A stretch of DNA of 64,000 nt from contig NZ_JAFFSU010000014.1 of NCBI RefSeq assembly GCF_017948455.1, positions 1-64,000 on the forward strand, read 5' to 3'. Shown one piece after another: positions 1 to 7,400 of the stretch (within the stretch, counting starts at the first letter, position 1; every line of letters starts with the position of its first letter). The stretch comes from Streptomyces sp. GESEQ-4 (GTDB lineage Bacteria > Actinomycetota > Actinomycetes > Streptomycetales > Streptomycetaceae). The translations under genes and the position numbers were made by a program. The notes beneath the pieces were generated by a model. That model was given only the letters and a program-made list of their open reading frames with translations. It was not told where the DNA came from and did no database searches.

Positions 1-56
1 GGGGGGGGGGGTGGGGGGAGGGGGGGGGGGGGGGGGGGCGGGGGGGGGGCGGGGGG
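1..56. other. Near-homopolymeric G tract at window edge
   Basis: Fifty-two of the first 56 bases are G; the exceptions are T12, A19, C39 and C50. The tract sits where an enoyl-CoA hydratase should encode a varied sequence, and it turns abruptly into normal coding sequence at about position 57. This looks like low-quality sequence at a contig edge, not genuine coding DNA. No function is assigned. Confidence 0.7.
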
Positions 57-404
57 ACCCAGTTGCTGCCGCGGCGGGTGGGGGCGGCGCGGGCGGCCGA
101 GCTGATCTTCTCCGCGCGACGGGTCGAGGCGGTCGAGGCGCGGGAGCTGGGGCTCGTGGATCAGCTGGTGGAGGCGGGGCGGGACCGGGGGGAAGCGCTG
201 GCATTGGCGTCCCGGATCGCGGCGAACTCCCCCGTGGGGCTCCGGGCGGCCAAACGGGCGTTGCGAGTGGGGTTCGGACTGGACCTCCGGGCCGGCCTGG
301 AGGTCGAGGACTCGGCGTGGCGGGCTGTGGCGTTCTCGGGGGACCGGGCGGAGGGGGTAGCAGCGTTCAACGAGAAGCGCCGCCCTGAGTGGCCGGGCGA
401 GTAA
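1..404 (+). CDS. Enoyl-CoA hydratase/isomerase family protein, C-terminal part only
   Basis: Reliable sequence starts at about 54 with G-T-Q-L-L-P-R-R-V-G, the segment that follows the active-site region in crotonases, and runs about 115 residues to the TAA at 402-404. The AELIFSARRVEAVEARELGL segment and the A-N-S-P-V-G-L-R-A-A-K helix are characteristic C-terminal crotonase features. The family hydrates or isomerises acyl-CoA thioesters in the cytoplasm. The N-terminal half, with the CoA pocket and oxyanion-hole glycines, is missing because the window starts inside the gene and its first 56 bases are a G tract. The substrate cannot be told from what remains. Confidence 0.8.
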   Translation, partial: GGGWGEGGGGGGRGGGGGTQLLPRRVGAARAAELIFSARRVEAVEARELGLVDQLVEAGRDRGEALALASRIAANSPVGLRAAKRALRVGFGLDLRAGLEVEDSAWRAVAFSGDRAEGVAAFNEKRRPEWPGE

Positions 405-436
405 CTCGCCCCCGCCGCCCCTACCCATCCCATCCC

Positions 437-800
437 CAGGGGCTCCGCCCCTTCGACCCCGCCAGGGGGCTCCGCCCCCTGAACCCCCCGCGGGGCTCCG
501 CCCCTGCACCCCGCGGGGCTCCGCCCCTGCACCCCACCGGGGCTCCGCCCCTGCACCCCACCGGGGCTGCGCCCCGGACCCGTGCGGGCCTTCGCCCGCG
601 CACCCCACCGGGGCTGCGCCCGCGCACCCCACCGGGGCTGCGCCCCTGCACCCCACCGGGCCTTCGCCCCTGGACCCGTGCGGGCCTTCGCCCGCGCACC
701 CCACCGGGGCTGCGCCCCCGGACCCCACCGGGGCTCCGCCCCCGGACCCGGGAGGGCTGTGTCTCGGCGCCCCGGCAGGGCTGCGCCGTCGCACGCCGGC
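437..800. repeat. Array of short GGGGC-TNC-GCCCC palindromes in the 405-894 gap
   Basis: This gap without genes holds about 13 imperfect copies of a 24-27 bp unit. Its core is GGGGCTCCGCCCC or GGGGCTGCGCCCC (sometimes GGGCCTTCGCCC), joined by linkers such as TGCACCCCACC or GGACCCGTGC. Each core can form a 5-bp hairpin with a 3-nt loop. The array starts about 33 bp after the hydratase stop. It may act in transcription termination or simply be a mobile intergenic repeat. Open frames through it are proline/arginine-rich translations of the repeat and are not called as genes. From 800 to 894 I see only a possible -10 box (TAGCCT, 883-888) before the next gene. Confidence 0.85.
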
Positions 801-894
801 GGGCTGTGGCCGCCCCGCCCCCGCAGGGACCCCGTGCCCACCTGTTCGCCGCATCAATGTCCCGGTTCGCCCAGTTCCTCCCTAGCCTGGAGTG

Positions 895-2037
895 ATGGGT
901 GAGGACATCCGGCTCGCGGCGGTCGTGGCGTTGGCGCAGGGTATGGCGGCTGCGCATGGGTCGCGGGATGCGTGGCGGGCGGCGGCCGGTGGGGCGTGTC
1001 GGGCCTTGGGGGGGAGTTTCGCGGCGCTGTCGGTGTGGGAGCGGGATCGGGGGCGGCTGAGGGTGCTGGTGAATGTGGGGGAGCGGGCCGCCGGGGAGGT
1101 GGAGTTCCCTGAGGATGAGGCCTATCCGGTGCATCAGTTTCCCGAGATCACCGAGTTTCTCCACGAGCGGTGGGCCGGGGGTGGTGAGCCCGACGCGTGG
1201 GTCGAGACCGCTGATGGGCCTACTACAGGGCGGCCCGGTTATGTCCATCAGCGCGTTGCCGCCCTGCGCCGCCGTGGCCGCGGCTGCTGTGTCGTCGCCC
1301 CGATCGTGCTGCACGGGCGTGCCTGGGGCGAGCTGTATGTCGCCCGGGCCGTCGGGGAGCCCGTGTTCGACCGGGCCGACGCCGACTTCGCCACTGTCCT
1401 CGCCGCCGTCGTCGCCGCCGGGATCGCCCAGGCCGAGCGGCTGGAGGAGGCGAGGAGGCTGGCGTACACCGACGCGCTCACCGGACTCGCCAACCGCCGT
1501 GCCGTCGACGTACGGCTGGAGGAGGCCGTCGAGCGGCATCGCGCTCACGGGGTCGTCGTCAGTCTGGTCGTCTGTGATCTCAATGGGCTCAAGCGGGTCA
1601 ACGACACCCGCGGGCATGCCGTCGGGGACCGGCTGCTCGAGCGGTTCGGGTCGGTGTTGTCCCTGTGCGGGGCCATGCTGCCCGGCACGCTCGCCGCCCG
1701 CCTCGGCGGTGACGAGTTCTGTCTGCTCGCCGTCGGGCCGCCCGCCGACGACGTCGTCCGGGCCGCCGACGAACTCTGCCGCCGGGCCGCCGAGTTGGAG
1801 CTGGGTGAGGGGGTCGCCTGCGGGGTCGCGTCGACGGGGGATCCGATCGGGCCCGTTCGCTCCGCCCGGCGGCTGTTCCGGCTTGCGGACGCCGCCCAGT
1901 ACCGCGCCAAGGCCGTACGGGCCACCAAGCCGGTTGTCGCCGGTCGCGAGGGGCCGGACGATCCCGTCGTACGGCTCGCCGACGAACCCTCCCGCGACAC
2001 CGGTGCCGAGCGGCGCCGGTTCCGGGGGCGGCGCTGA
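895..2037 (+). CDS. cdgE: GAF-GGDEF diguanylate cyclase-type protein (CdgE-like)
   Basis: The 380-residue protein has an N-terminal GAF-like sensory region (about residues 10-180), a short helical linker, and a C-terminal GGDEF domain. The domain carries the D-A-L-T-G-L-A-N-R-R motif at 193-202 and an intact G-G-D-E-F at 271-275. Intact GGDEF signatures normally mean synthesis of c-di-GMP from two GTP. The inhibitory RxxD site is absent upstream of GGDEF, so product inhibition may be weak. There is no signal peptide or membrane segment, so it should be cytosolic. In Streptomyces c-di-GMP controls development through BldD. The gene position and architecture match what I recall of cdgE in S. 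coelicolor. GTG at 892 is an alternative start; TAGCCT at 883-888 would fit a leaderless transcript starting at 895. Confidence 0.85.
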   Translation: MGEDIRLAAVVALAQGMAAAHGSRDAWRAAAGGACRALGGSFAALSVWERDRGRLRVLVNVGERAAGEVEFPEDEAYPVHQFPEITEFLHERWAGGGEPDAWVETADGPTTGRPGYVHQRVAALRRRGRGCCVVAPIVLHGRAWGELYVARAVGEPVFDRADADFATVLAAVVAAGIAQAERLEEARRLAYTDALTGLANRRAVDVRLEEAVERHRAHGVVVSLVVCDLNGLKRVNDTRGHAVGDRLLERFGSVLSLCGAMLPGTLAARLGGDEFCLLAVGPPADDVVRAADELCRRAAELELGEGVACGVASTGDPIGPVRSARRLFRLADAAQYRAKAVRATKPVVAGREGPDDPVVRLADEPSRDTGAERRRFRGRR

Positions 2038-2098
2038 CGTCCGCGTGGCGGCGGGACGGTGTGACCAAATCGGTAAGGGGTGAAAGCCGTACCCACTC

Positions 2099-2134
2099 GT
2101 GACATCTTCGAATTCACTCACTACTCTCCTGAAT
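2099..2134 (+). promoter_or_regulatory. Putative leaderless promoter of hutH
   Basis: GTGACA at 2099-2104 and TACTCT at 2122-2127 are separated by 17 bp. The ATG at 2135 lies 7 nt beyond the -10, and no Shine-Dalgarno sequence precedes it. This geometry predicts a leaderless hutH mRNA and supports the 2135 start over the further-upstream GTG at 2099. Confidence 0.5.
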
Positions 2135-3679
2135 ATGGATATGCACACTGTGGTGGTGGGGACGTCCGGGGTGACCGCGTCCGACGTTCTCGCCGTGGCG
2201 CGCGACGGCGCCCGGGTCGAGCTCTCCGCGGAGGCCGTGGCCGCGCTTGCCGCGGCTCGCGAGATCGTGGAGGCGCTGGCCGCCAAGCCCGACCCCGTCT
2301 ACGGCGTGAGCACCGGCTTCGGCGCCCTCGCGACCCGGCACATCAGCCAGGAGATGCGGGCCCAGCTGCAGCGCAACATCGTCCGCTCGCACGCCGCCGG
2401 GATGGGGGCGAGGGTGGAGCGGGAGGTCGTACGAGGCCTGATGTTCCTGCGATTGAAGACCCTGTGCTCGGGGCACACCGGTGTCCGGCCCGAGGTCGCG
2501 CAGACCATGGCCGACCTGCTCAACGCCGGCATCACCCCCGTCGTGCACGAGTACGGCTCCCTCGGCTGCTCCGGCGACCTGGCCCCCCTGTCCCACTGCG
2601 CCCTGACGCTGATGGGTGAGGGGGACGCGGAGGGCCCGGACGGGACCCTGAAGCCCGCCGGCGAGCTTCTCGCCGAGCACGGGATCCGGCCCGTCGAACT
2701 CCGTGAGAAGGAAGGCCTCGCCCTCCTCAACGGCACCGACGGCATGCTCGGCATGCTGGTGATGGCCCTCGCCGACCTCGACACCCTCTACAAGTCCGCC
2801 GACGTCACCGCCGCCCTCAGCCTCGAAGCCCTCCTCGGGACGGACAAGGTCCTCGCGCCCGAGCTGCACGCCATCCGCCCGCACCCGGGCCAGAGCGCCT
2901 CCGCCGCCAACATGCTGGCCGTGCTCAAGGGTTCGGGCCTGACCGGGCATCACCAGGACGACGCACCCCGCGTCCAGGACGCGTATTCCGTACGGTGCGC
3001 TCCGCAGGTCGCCGGCGCCGGACGCGACACCATGGCCCACGCCCGGCTGGTCGCCGAACGCGAACTCGCCTCCGCCGTCGACAATCCCGTCGTACTGCCC
3101 GACGGACGCGTCGAGTCCAACGGCAACTTCCATGGCGCGCCCGTGGGCTACGTCCTCGACTTCCTCGCCATCGCCGCCGCCGACCTCGCGTCGATCGCCG
3201 AGCGCCGTACCGACCGGCTGCTCGACAAGAACCGCAGCCACGGGCTGCCGCCGTTCCTCGCGGACGACCCGGGGGTGGACAGCGGGCTGATGATCGCTCA
3301 GTACACGCAGGCCGCGCTGGTGAGCGAGATGAAGCGGCTGGCCGTACCAGCGTCGGCGGACTCGATTCCGTCCTCCGCGATGCAGGAGGACCATGTCTCC
3401 ATGGGCTGGTCGGCGGCTCGCAAGCTGCGTACGGCCGTCGACAACCTCACCCGGGTCGTCGCCATCGAGCTGTACGCCGCCACGCGCGCCGTCGAGTTGC
3501 GCGAGGGGCTGAACCCGGCGCCCGCGTCACGGGCCGTCATCGAGGCCGCACGGGCGGCGGGTGTGGCGGGTCCTGGTCCTGACCGGTTCCTGGCGCCCGA
3601 CCTCGCGGCGGCGGACGCGTTCGTGCGGGACGGGCGGCTGCTGGCGGCGGTGGAGGCCGTCACCGGGCCGCTCCAGTAG
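2135..3679 (+). CDS. hutH: Histidine ammonia-lyase
   Basis: The 514-residue enzyme removes ammonia from L-histidine to give trans-urocanate, the first step of histidine utilisation, in the cytoplasm. The MIO electrophile tripeptide lies in GSLGCSGDLAPLSH, with Cys145-Ser146-Gly147. Streptomyces HutH uses Cys-Ser-Gly where most bacteria use Ala-Ser-Gly. Other family motifs are GVSTGFG near residue 57, HQDDAPRVQDAYS, NGNFHG and SSAMQEDHVSM. Length is typical (about 510). The start M-D-M-H-T-V-V-V matches what I recall of the S. griseus protein; ATG at 2141 is an alternative. No other hut genes are adjacent, and a strong hairpin follows the stop. Confidence 0.96.
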   Translation: MDMHTVVVGTSGVTASDVLAVARDGARVELSAEAVAALAAAREIVEALAAKPDPVYGVSTGFGALATRHISQEMRAQLQRNIVRSHAAGMGARVEREVVRGLMFLRLKTLCSGHTGVRPEVAQTMADLLNAGITPVVHEYGSLGCSGDLAPLSHCALTLMGEGDAEGPDGTLKPAGELLAEHGIRPVELREKEGLALLNGTDGMLGMLVMALADLDTLYKSADVTAALSLEALLGTDKVLAPELHAIRPHPGQSASAANMLAVLKGSGLTGHHQDDAPRVQDAYSVRCAPQVAGAGRDTMAHARLVAERELASAVDNPVVLPDGRVESNGNFHGAPVGYVLDFLAIAAADLASIAERRTDRLLDKNRSHGLPPFLADDPGVDSGLMIAQYTQAALVSEMKRLAVPASADSIPSSAMQEDHVSMGWSAARKLRTAVDNLTRVVAIELYAATRAVELREGLNPAPASRAVIEAARAAGVAGPGPDRFLAPDLAAADAFVRDGRLLAAVEAVTGPLQ

Positions 3680-3689
3680 GACGGTTGAG

Positions 3690-3719
3690 GGGGCCCTGCC
3701 GTACGACCGGCAGGGCCCC
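3690..3719. terminator. Bidirectional terminator hairpin after hutH
   Basis: A perfect 12-bp stem (3690-3701 with 3708-3719) and 6-nt loop lie in the 45-bp gap between the convergent hutH and lipoprotein genes. It is symmetric enough to serve both strands. Confidence 0.8.
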
Positions 3720-3724
3720 GGCGG

Positions 3725-4513
3725 TCACTTGAGCTTGGCCGCCTGCGCGTCGACCACGGCCGACGGGACCTCGGCCGCCTTGCCGGTGCCCAGCTGCGCG
3801 AAGTCCACCGTGTAGTACGTCGAGACGGTGCCGCCGACGCGCACCACCCGCGTGTTGAAGGTGGCCGTGCCCTCGCCGTCCATGTCGGAGTCCACGGAGA
3901 ACGCGACGGACTCGTCGGCGCCCTTGGCGGAGGCCTGCAGCGAAGCGACCTTGGTGATCTTCTGGTTCTCGCCCTGGGCGCTGATGGTGAACCCGCCGGA
4001 GCAGGCCGCGATGCCGTCGGAGACGGCCTTGACCGCCTGTGCGGCGCCGTCGCCCTCGTACGAGGAGAGGCCCACGAAGGTCATGTTGAGCTTGAAGGCG
4101 TTCTCGATGTCGGCCTCGGTGACGTCCTCGGGGGACTTGGAGGTGCCGTCCGATGCCGGCTCGGCGGTGACGGTGTTGCTCGCGCTCGCGTCCGTGTCGC
4201 CCGGCGCAAGACCGGACATGGCCCAGGCCAGCGGCCCGCACTCCGCCTTGTCGGTCTTCACGACGCTCTTGGACTTCGGCAGGGTGTCGTCGCCGGAGGC
4301 GACCTTGTAGCCCTTGACCTCGCCCTCGGCGAGCAGCAGCTTCTCCAACTCGCCCGCGCTGCGCGCCTTCGCGGCCTGGGCCGGCGCGGCGGACTCGGAG
4401 CCGAGCGACTTGGAGCCGCCCGACTCCTCGGTGGAACAACCGGTGACAAGGGCGAGCGACAGCGTGCTCACGGCGACCGCGGCGGCTGTGCGCGCGCCCG
4501 ATGATCTCTTCAT
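3725..4513 (-). CDS. Secreted lipoprotein of unknown function
   Basis: The 262-residue protein has a lipoprotein signal peptide with the lipobox L-V-T-G-C (Cys at about 26), followed by a Ser/Gly-rich linker and a globular domain. It should be diacylated and held on the outer face of the membrane. The globular part has a few cysteines and no catalytic motif that I recognise. It resembles the sensor-like lipoproteins common in Streptomyces. The start is supported by a likely leaderless promoter immediately upstream. It is convergent with hutH and shares its terminator. Confidence 0.8.
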   Translation of the reverse strand: MKRSSGARTAAAVAVSTLSLALVTGCSTEESGGSKSLGSESAAPAQAAKARSAGELEKLLLAEGEVKGYKVASGDDTLPKSKSVVKTDKAECGPLAWAMSGLAPGDTDASASNTVTAEPASDGTSKSPEDVTEADIENAFKLNMTFVGLSSYEGDGAAQAVKAVSDGIAACSGGFTISAQGENQKITKVASLQASAKGADESVAFSVDSDMDGEGTATFNTRVVRVGGTVSTYYTVDFAQLGTGKAAEVPSAVVDAQAAKLK

Positions 4514-4519
4514 GGGCGG

Positions 4520-4549
4520 ACTATGCGGCCCAAGTCAAAGACACGTCAA
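4520..4549 (-). promoter_or_regulatory. Putative leaderless promoter of the lipoprotein gene
   Basis: On the minus strand TTGACG (4549-4544) and CATAGT (4525-4520) are 18 bp apart. The ATG at 4513 lies 6 nt downstream of the -10, and no Shine-Dalgarno is visible. This fits a housekeeping-sigma leaderless promoter. Confidence 0.5.
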
Positions 4550-4554
4550 GCGGG

Positions 4555-4860
4555 TTAAAAACCCAGTCGCTCACGCCGTACCGAATACACCACGAACCCG
4601 GCACCGAGGGCGAGGAAGAACGTCCCGCCGACGACGTACGGCGTCGTGTCGAAGCTTCCGGTGTCGGCGAGTTGGGTGCCCTCGGCGGAAGTCTCCGTGG
4701 TGACCCGGGCCTGCGTGGTGACCTGCGAGGTCGGGGTCGCCGAAGGCTCCGTTCTGGCCGGGCTTTCCATCGTCGCGTTGGCGGACGGGACGAACCACAG
4801 GGCACCCAGCAGGGTGCCCGCGGCGGCGGCGGTCAGCAACGGACGGCGAGCGGATGACAC
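4555..4860 (-). CDS. Small LAXTG-type sortase-anchored wall protein
   Basis: The 101-residue protein begins (GTG) with a Sec signal peptide of about 30 residues, followed by a short Thr/Ser-rich segment. It ends with the sorting signal L-A-D-T-G, a hydrophobic segment (Y-V-V-G-G-T-F-F-L-A-L-G-A-G) and a basic tail (V-R-R-E-R). LAXTG is the motif used by class E sortases in Streptomyces, so the mature product is probably a wall-linked peptide of only about 45 residues. Its role is unknown; it may be a surface or spacer peptide. AAGGGG lies about 12 nt before the GTG. No sortase gene is nearby. Confidence 0.75.
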   Translation of the reverse strand: MSSARRPLLTAAAAGTLLGALWFVPSANATMESPARTEPSATPTSQVTTQARVTTETSAEGTQLADTGSFDTTPYVVGGTFFLALGAGFVVYSVRRERLGF

Positions 4861-4969
4861 GGAATATCGATCCCCTTGTGGCGCTGGCGAATTGGCCGTG
4901 TGAGGCGATGTTAGTGAAGGTGGCGGGTCACGGGAAAGTCACGGGGGCTGTGGGTCGTACGCTCCGGGC

Positions 4970-5335
4970 ATGAGCACTGCAGAGACATCACGTTTTGTCC
5001 GGCTTCGCGTGGAGCTGGTGATCGAGGTCGACGATGCCGGCGACCTCACGAAAGCGGCACTTCAGCGCATCGCGGAAGACGGTGATATGCCGCAGCAGGA
5101 ACGGGTACACGCACAGAGCGCTGTGACGGAAGACACGGCGGAGGCCCTCGCGTATCTCGTGGACCCGTTCGACCTGGTCAGCGAGGTGCCGGGAATCGAG
5201 CTCCAGCAGGCCTCCTGGAGCAGTGAGCAGATCGAATACGACCCGGAGTCGCCGGAGTGGGACCTCGACGAGGATGATGGCGACGACGGCGACGGCGACG
5301 GCGACGAGGAAGACGCCGAGAAGGCGGTCGGCTGA
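4970..5335 (+). CDS. Small acidic-tailed protein of unknown function
   Basis: The 121-residue cytosolic protein has an alpha/beta-looking N-terminal part (about 85 residues) and an extremely acidic tail of Asp, Glu and Gly after residue 95. There is no signal peptide or catalytic motif. A TACGCT box ends 6 nt before the ATG, which suggests leaderless translation. I cannot assign a function. The acidic tail could mimic nucleic acid or bind metal, but that is speculation. Confidence 0.7.
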   Translation: MSTAETSRFVRLRVELVIEVDDAGDLTKAALQRIAEDGDMPQQERVHAQSAVTEDTAEALAYLVDPFDLVSEVPGIELQQASWSSEQIEYDPESPEWDLDEDDGDDGDGDGDEEDAEKAVG

Positions 5336-5356
5336 CGCTGCTTGGGAAATTGATGA

Positions 5357-5382
5357 CCCTGGGCGGCAACCACCGCCCGGGG
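5357..5382 (+). terminator. Terminator hairpin
   Basis: A 10-bp stem with one G-T pair (5357-5366 with 5373-5382) and a 6-nt loop is followed by TTTCGT. It lies 22 bp after the stop of the acidic-tailed protein gene. Confidence 0.7.
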
Positions 5383-5567
5383 TTTCGTCGTCTCAGGGGG
5401 CGCACTGACCGACATGAGCACCACTCGCCCCGCGAACGTGGTGTGCCCCACACATCCGACGGATGTGGAACGGGAGGCACCGGTCTGAGCGTTGAAGTTT
5501 CTTACGGATGCTTGTCAACGGGGACATTCGGGGTTTTGGGGATTCGGCGACGATGGAGAAGCGTGTG

Positions 5568-6815
5568 ATGACGGACAGTAAGCGGCGCAAGGGTCTGATG
5601 GCCGCGTCCGCACTGCTCGGCGGTGTCCTGGTGCTCTCGGCCTGTTCCGGCGGCGGTGACGACGCCTCCGGCGGGGGCAACGACACCTCGCAGGCGAAGG
5701 TCGACGAGGCGGCGGCCAAGAAGACCTCCGAGGCCCAGATCAAGATCACGCCGAAGGACGGCTCGGACAACGCCTCCATCAACAAGGGCACCGCCGTCAC
5801 CGTGAGCAAGGGCACGCTCACCGAGGTGAAGATGACCACGGAGGCCGGCGCCGCCGTCGAGGGCGAGATATCCGCCGACAAGACCAGCTGGAAGCCCAGC
5901 GTCCAGCTGGAGCGGTCCACCACCTACAAGGTGACGGCGGAGGCCAAGGACTCCGAAGGCCGCGTCGCCCACGAGAACGCCTCGTTCTCCACGGTCTCCC
6001 CGGACAACAGCTTCCTCGGCTACTTCACGCCGGAGGACGGCTCCACGGTCGGTGTGGGCATGCCGGTGTCGATCAACTTCGACAAGGCGATCACCAACAA
6101 GGCGGACGTCCAGAAGGGCGTCACCGTCACTTCCAGCAGCGGCCAGGAAGTCGTCTGCCACTGGTTCAACGAGACCCGCATGGACTGCCGGCCGGACGAG
6201 TACTGGAAGGGCGGCTCCACCGTCACGCTGAAGCTCGCGCTCGACGGCGTCCAGGGCTCCGAGGGTGTCTACGGCGTCCAGCAGAAGACGGTCACCTTCA
6301 AGATCGGCCGCAACCAGGTCTCCTACGTCGACGCCAACTCCAAGCAGATGAAGGTCACACAGGACGGCAAGACGATCAAGACCATCCCGATCTCCGCCGG
6401 TTCGCCCGAGAACAAGACGTACGAGGGCCAGATGGTGATCTCCGAGAAGTTCAAGGAGACTCGGATGAACGGCGCGACGGTCGGCTTCACCGACGACGAC
6501 GGCAAGGGCGAGTACGACATCAAGGACGTCCCCCACGCCATGCGCCTGTCCAGCTCCGGCACCTTCATCCACGGCAACTACTGGGGCGCGGACTCGGTCT
6601 TCGGCAACACCAACACCAGCCACGGCTGCGTCGGCCTGAACGACACCAAGGGCGCCAACGACAAGGGCACGGCGGGCTACTGGTTCTACAACAACTCGAT
6701 CGTCGGCGACGTCGTCGTCGTCCAGAACACCGGCGACAAGACCATCGCCCCGGACAACGGCCTCAACGGCTGGAACATGGACTGGGCACAGTGGAAGGCG
6801 GGTTCGGCGCTCTGA
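5568..6815 (+). CDS. Lipid-anchored L,D-transpeptidase
   Basis: The 415-residue lipoprotein (lipobox L-S-A-C, Cys26) has two Ig-like domains followed by a C-terminal YkuD catalytic domain. The active-site signature is complete: H335 in I-H-G-N-Y-W, and H352 and nucleophile C354 in T-S-H-G-C-V-G-L-N. Such enzymes form 3-3 meso-diaminopimelate crosslinks in peptidoglycan outside the membrane; the architecture matches mycobacterial LdtMt2. ATG 5568 is chosen because GGAGAA lies 7 nt upstream; ATG 5553 and GTG 5565 are alternatives. It is a single gene ending in a strong palindromic terminator. Confidence 0.93.
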   Translation: MTDSKRRKGLMAASALLGGVLVLSACSGGGDDASGGGNDTSQAKVDEAAAKKTSEAQIKITPKDGSDNASINKGTAVTVSKGTLTEVKMTTEAGAAVEGEISADKTSWKPSVQLERSTTYKVTAEAKDSEGRVAHENASFSTVSPDNSFLGYFTPEDGSTVGVGMPVSINFDKAITNKADVQKGVTVTSSSGQEVVCHWFNETRMDCRPDEYWKGGSTVTLKLALDGVQGSEGVYGVQQKTVTFKIGRNQVSYVDANSKQMKVTQDGKTIKTIPISAGSPENKTYEGQMVISEKFKETRMNGATVGFTDDDGKGEYDIKDVPHAMRLSSSGTFIHGNYWGADSVFGNTNTSHGCVGLNDTKGANDKGTAGYWFYNNSIVGDVVVVQNTGDKTIAPDNGLNGWNMDWAQWKAGSAL

Positions 6816-6852
6816 CGCCGGCCCATGCGCTGACGCGCTGACGACAGTCGAC

Positions 6853-6886
6853 TGAGGGCGGTCACCCGATCGGGTGACCGCCCTCA
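6853..6886. terminator. Perfect 34-bp palindrome, terminator
   Basis: A perfect 17+17 bp inverted repeat begins 37 bp after the L,D-transpeptidase stop and can form a GC-rich hairpin on either strand. Confidence 0.8.
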
Positions 6887-6893
6887 AGTTTCG

Positions 6894-6921
6894 CTTCACG
6901 TAAGGGAGTTGCCGGTAATAT
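6894..6921 (+). promoter_or_regulatory. Putative promoter inside a GCCGG inverted repeat
   Basis: TAATAT at 6916-6921 is an unusually good -10 for this genome, with a weak -35-like CTTCAC at 6894-6899 (16-bp spacing). The -10 sits exactly between inverted arms GCCGG and CCGGC (6911-6926), so a bound regulator would occlude it. Transcription would start near 6928 and enter the structured region downstream. Confidence 0.4.
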
Positions 6922-6927
6922 CCGGCA

Positions 6928-7262
6928 TGTGACGCGCCTCGGGTGCGCCTCCCTTGTTCCGGGCCCCTCTCCTCGGGGCCCGGCCCGAAGCGAGGCGGTT
7001 CCGGGTAATGAAAAAGGCCGCCTCCCTATGGAAAGGGAGGCGCACCCTGTGGGACGTCACGCCAAGCCGAAACCGACTCTCATGTGTCGGCTCACCCGGC
7101 TACTGCCGGAGCAGTGGGCCAAACATGTGAGGAGGTGGTTGGCTCTGGTGGCTCGCCAGATAGTGGGAGACCCCTTACTCAGCTAGGGGCCTCCCTGAAT
7201 GCTCCTGTCGAGCTGAAGCCCCTGTCGCGGTATCCGGCCGTGATGGGGGCTTCGTACGTCTA
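6928..7262 (+). ncRNA. Candidate structured RNA or leader with buried ribosome site
   Basis: This is the main content of the 6816-7400 gap. The segment 6941-6955 is perfectly complementary over 15 nt to 7033-7047, which contains GGGAGG. The same strand can instead pair with 7019-7026 (8 bp). Inside the long helix is a 9-bp hairpin (6959-6967 with 6975-6983). Downstream hairpins lie at 7165-7195 (gggag and cccct stems around a 1x1 mismatch) and 7215-7253. The two mutually exclusive helices hiding a ribosome site recall a leader attenuator or riboregulator. I do not match it to a known RNA family. Confidence 0.4.
7049..7186 (+). CDS. Possible 45-residue basic protein
   Basis: The GTG start lies 8 nt after GGGAGG (7035-7040), a good Shine-Dalgarno that is sequestered in the helices of the surrounding structured region. 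The product is basic, with V-G-R-H-A-K-P-K-P-T, an amphipathic central part and Trp residues. The TAG stop falls in the loop of a hairpin. I recognise no family; it could be a leader peptide or a chance frame inside a structured RNA. Confidence 0.35.
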   Translation: MGRHAKPKPTLMCRLTRLLPEQWAKHVRRWLALVARQIVGDPLLS

Positions 7263-7340
7263 GGAAAGTACACCCCGGCCCCCCGCCGCAACCCCGACTC
7301 GGCCAGTCGGCGATCAGTTCGACTTGGGTGCCGCGATGAT

Positions 7341-7375
7341 TCGGGCCCTTCGAGATTGACTCTCGAAGGGCCCGA
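7341..7375. terminator. Terminator hairpin after the subtilase gene
   Basis: A perfect 15-bp stem (7341-7355 with 7361-7375) with a 5-nt loop lies 26 bp beyond the 3' end of the minus-strand subtilase gene. Confidence 0.8.
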
Positions 7376-7400
7376 TCATGCGTTGTCCGATCTCAGCTGA

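Noticed and set aside
437..800. Possible CRISPR array
   Set aside because: Units are only 24-27 bp with nearly identical linkers instead of unique spacers, repeats are imperfect, and no cas genes are present.
421..2286. Long minus-strand frame through the repeat array and diguanylate cyclase gene
   Set aside because: It translates the repeat array as Pro/Arg/Gly stretches and is antisense to the GGDEF gene; no domain is seen.
6929..7048. Longer start for the 45-codon ORF
   Set aside because: The upstream codons lie in the base-paired arms of the structured region and lack a ribosome site; GTG 7049 has GGGAGG at the right distance.
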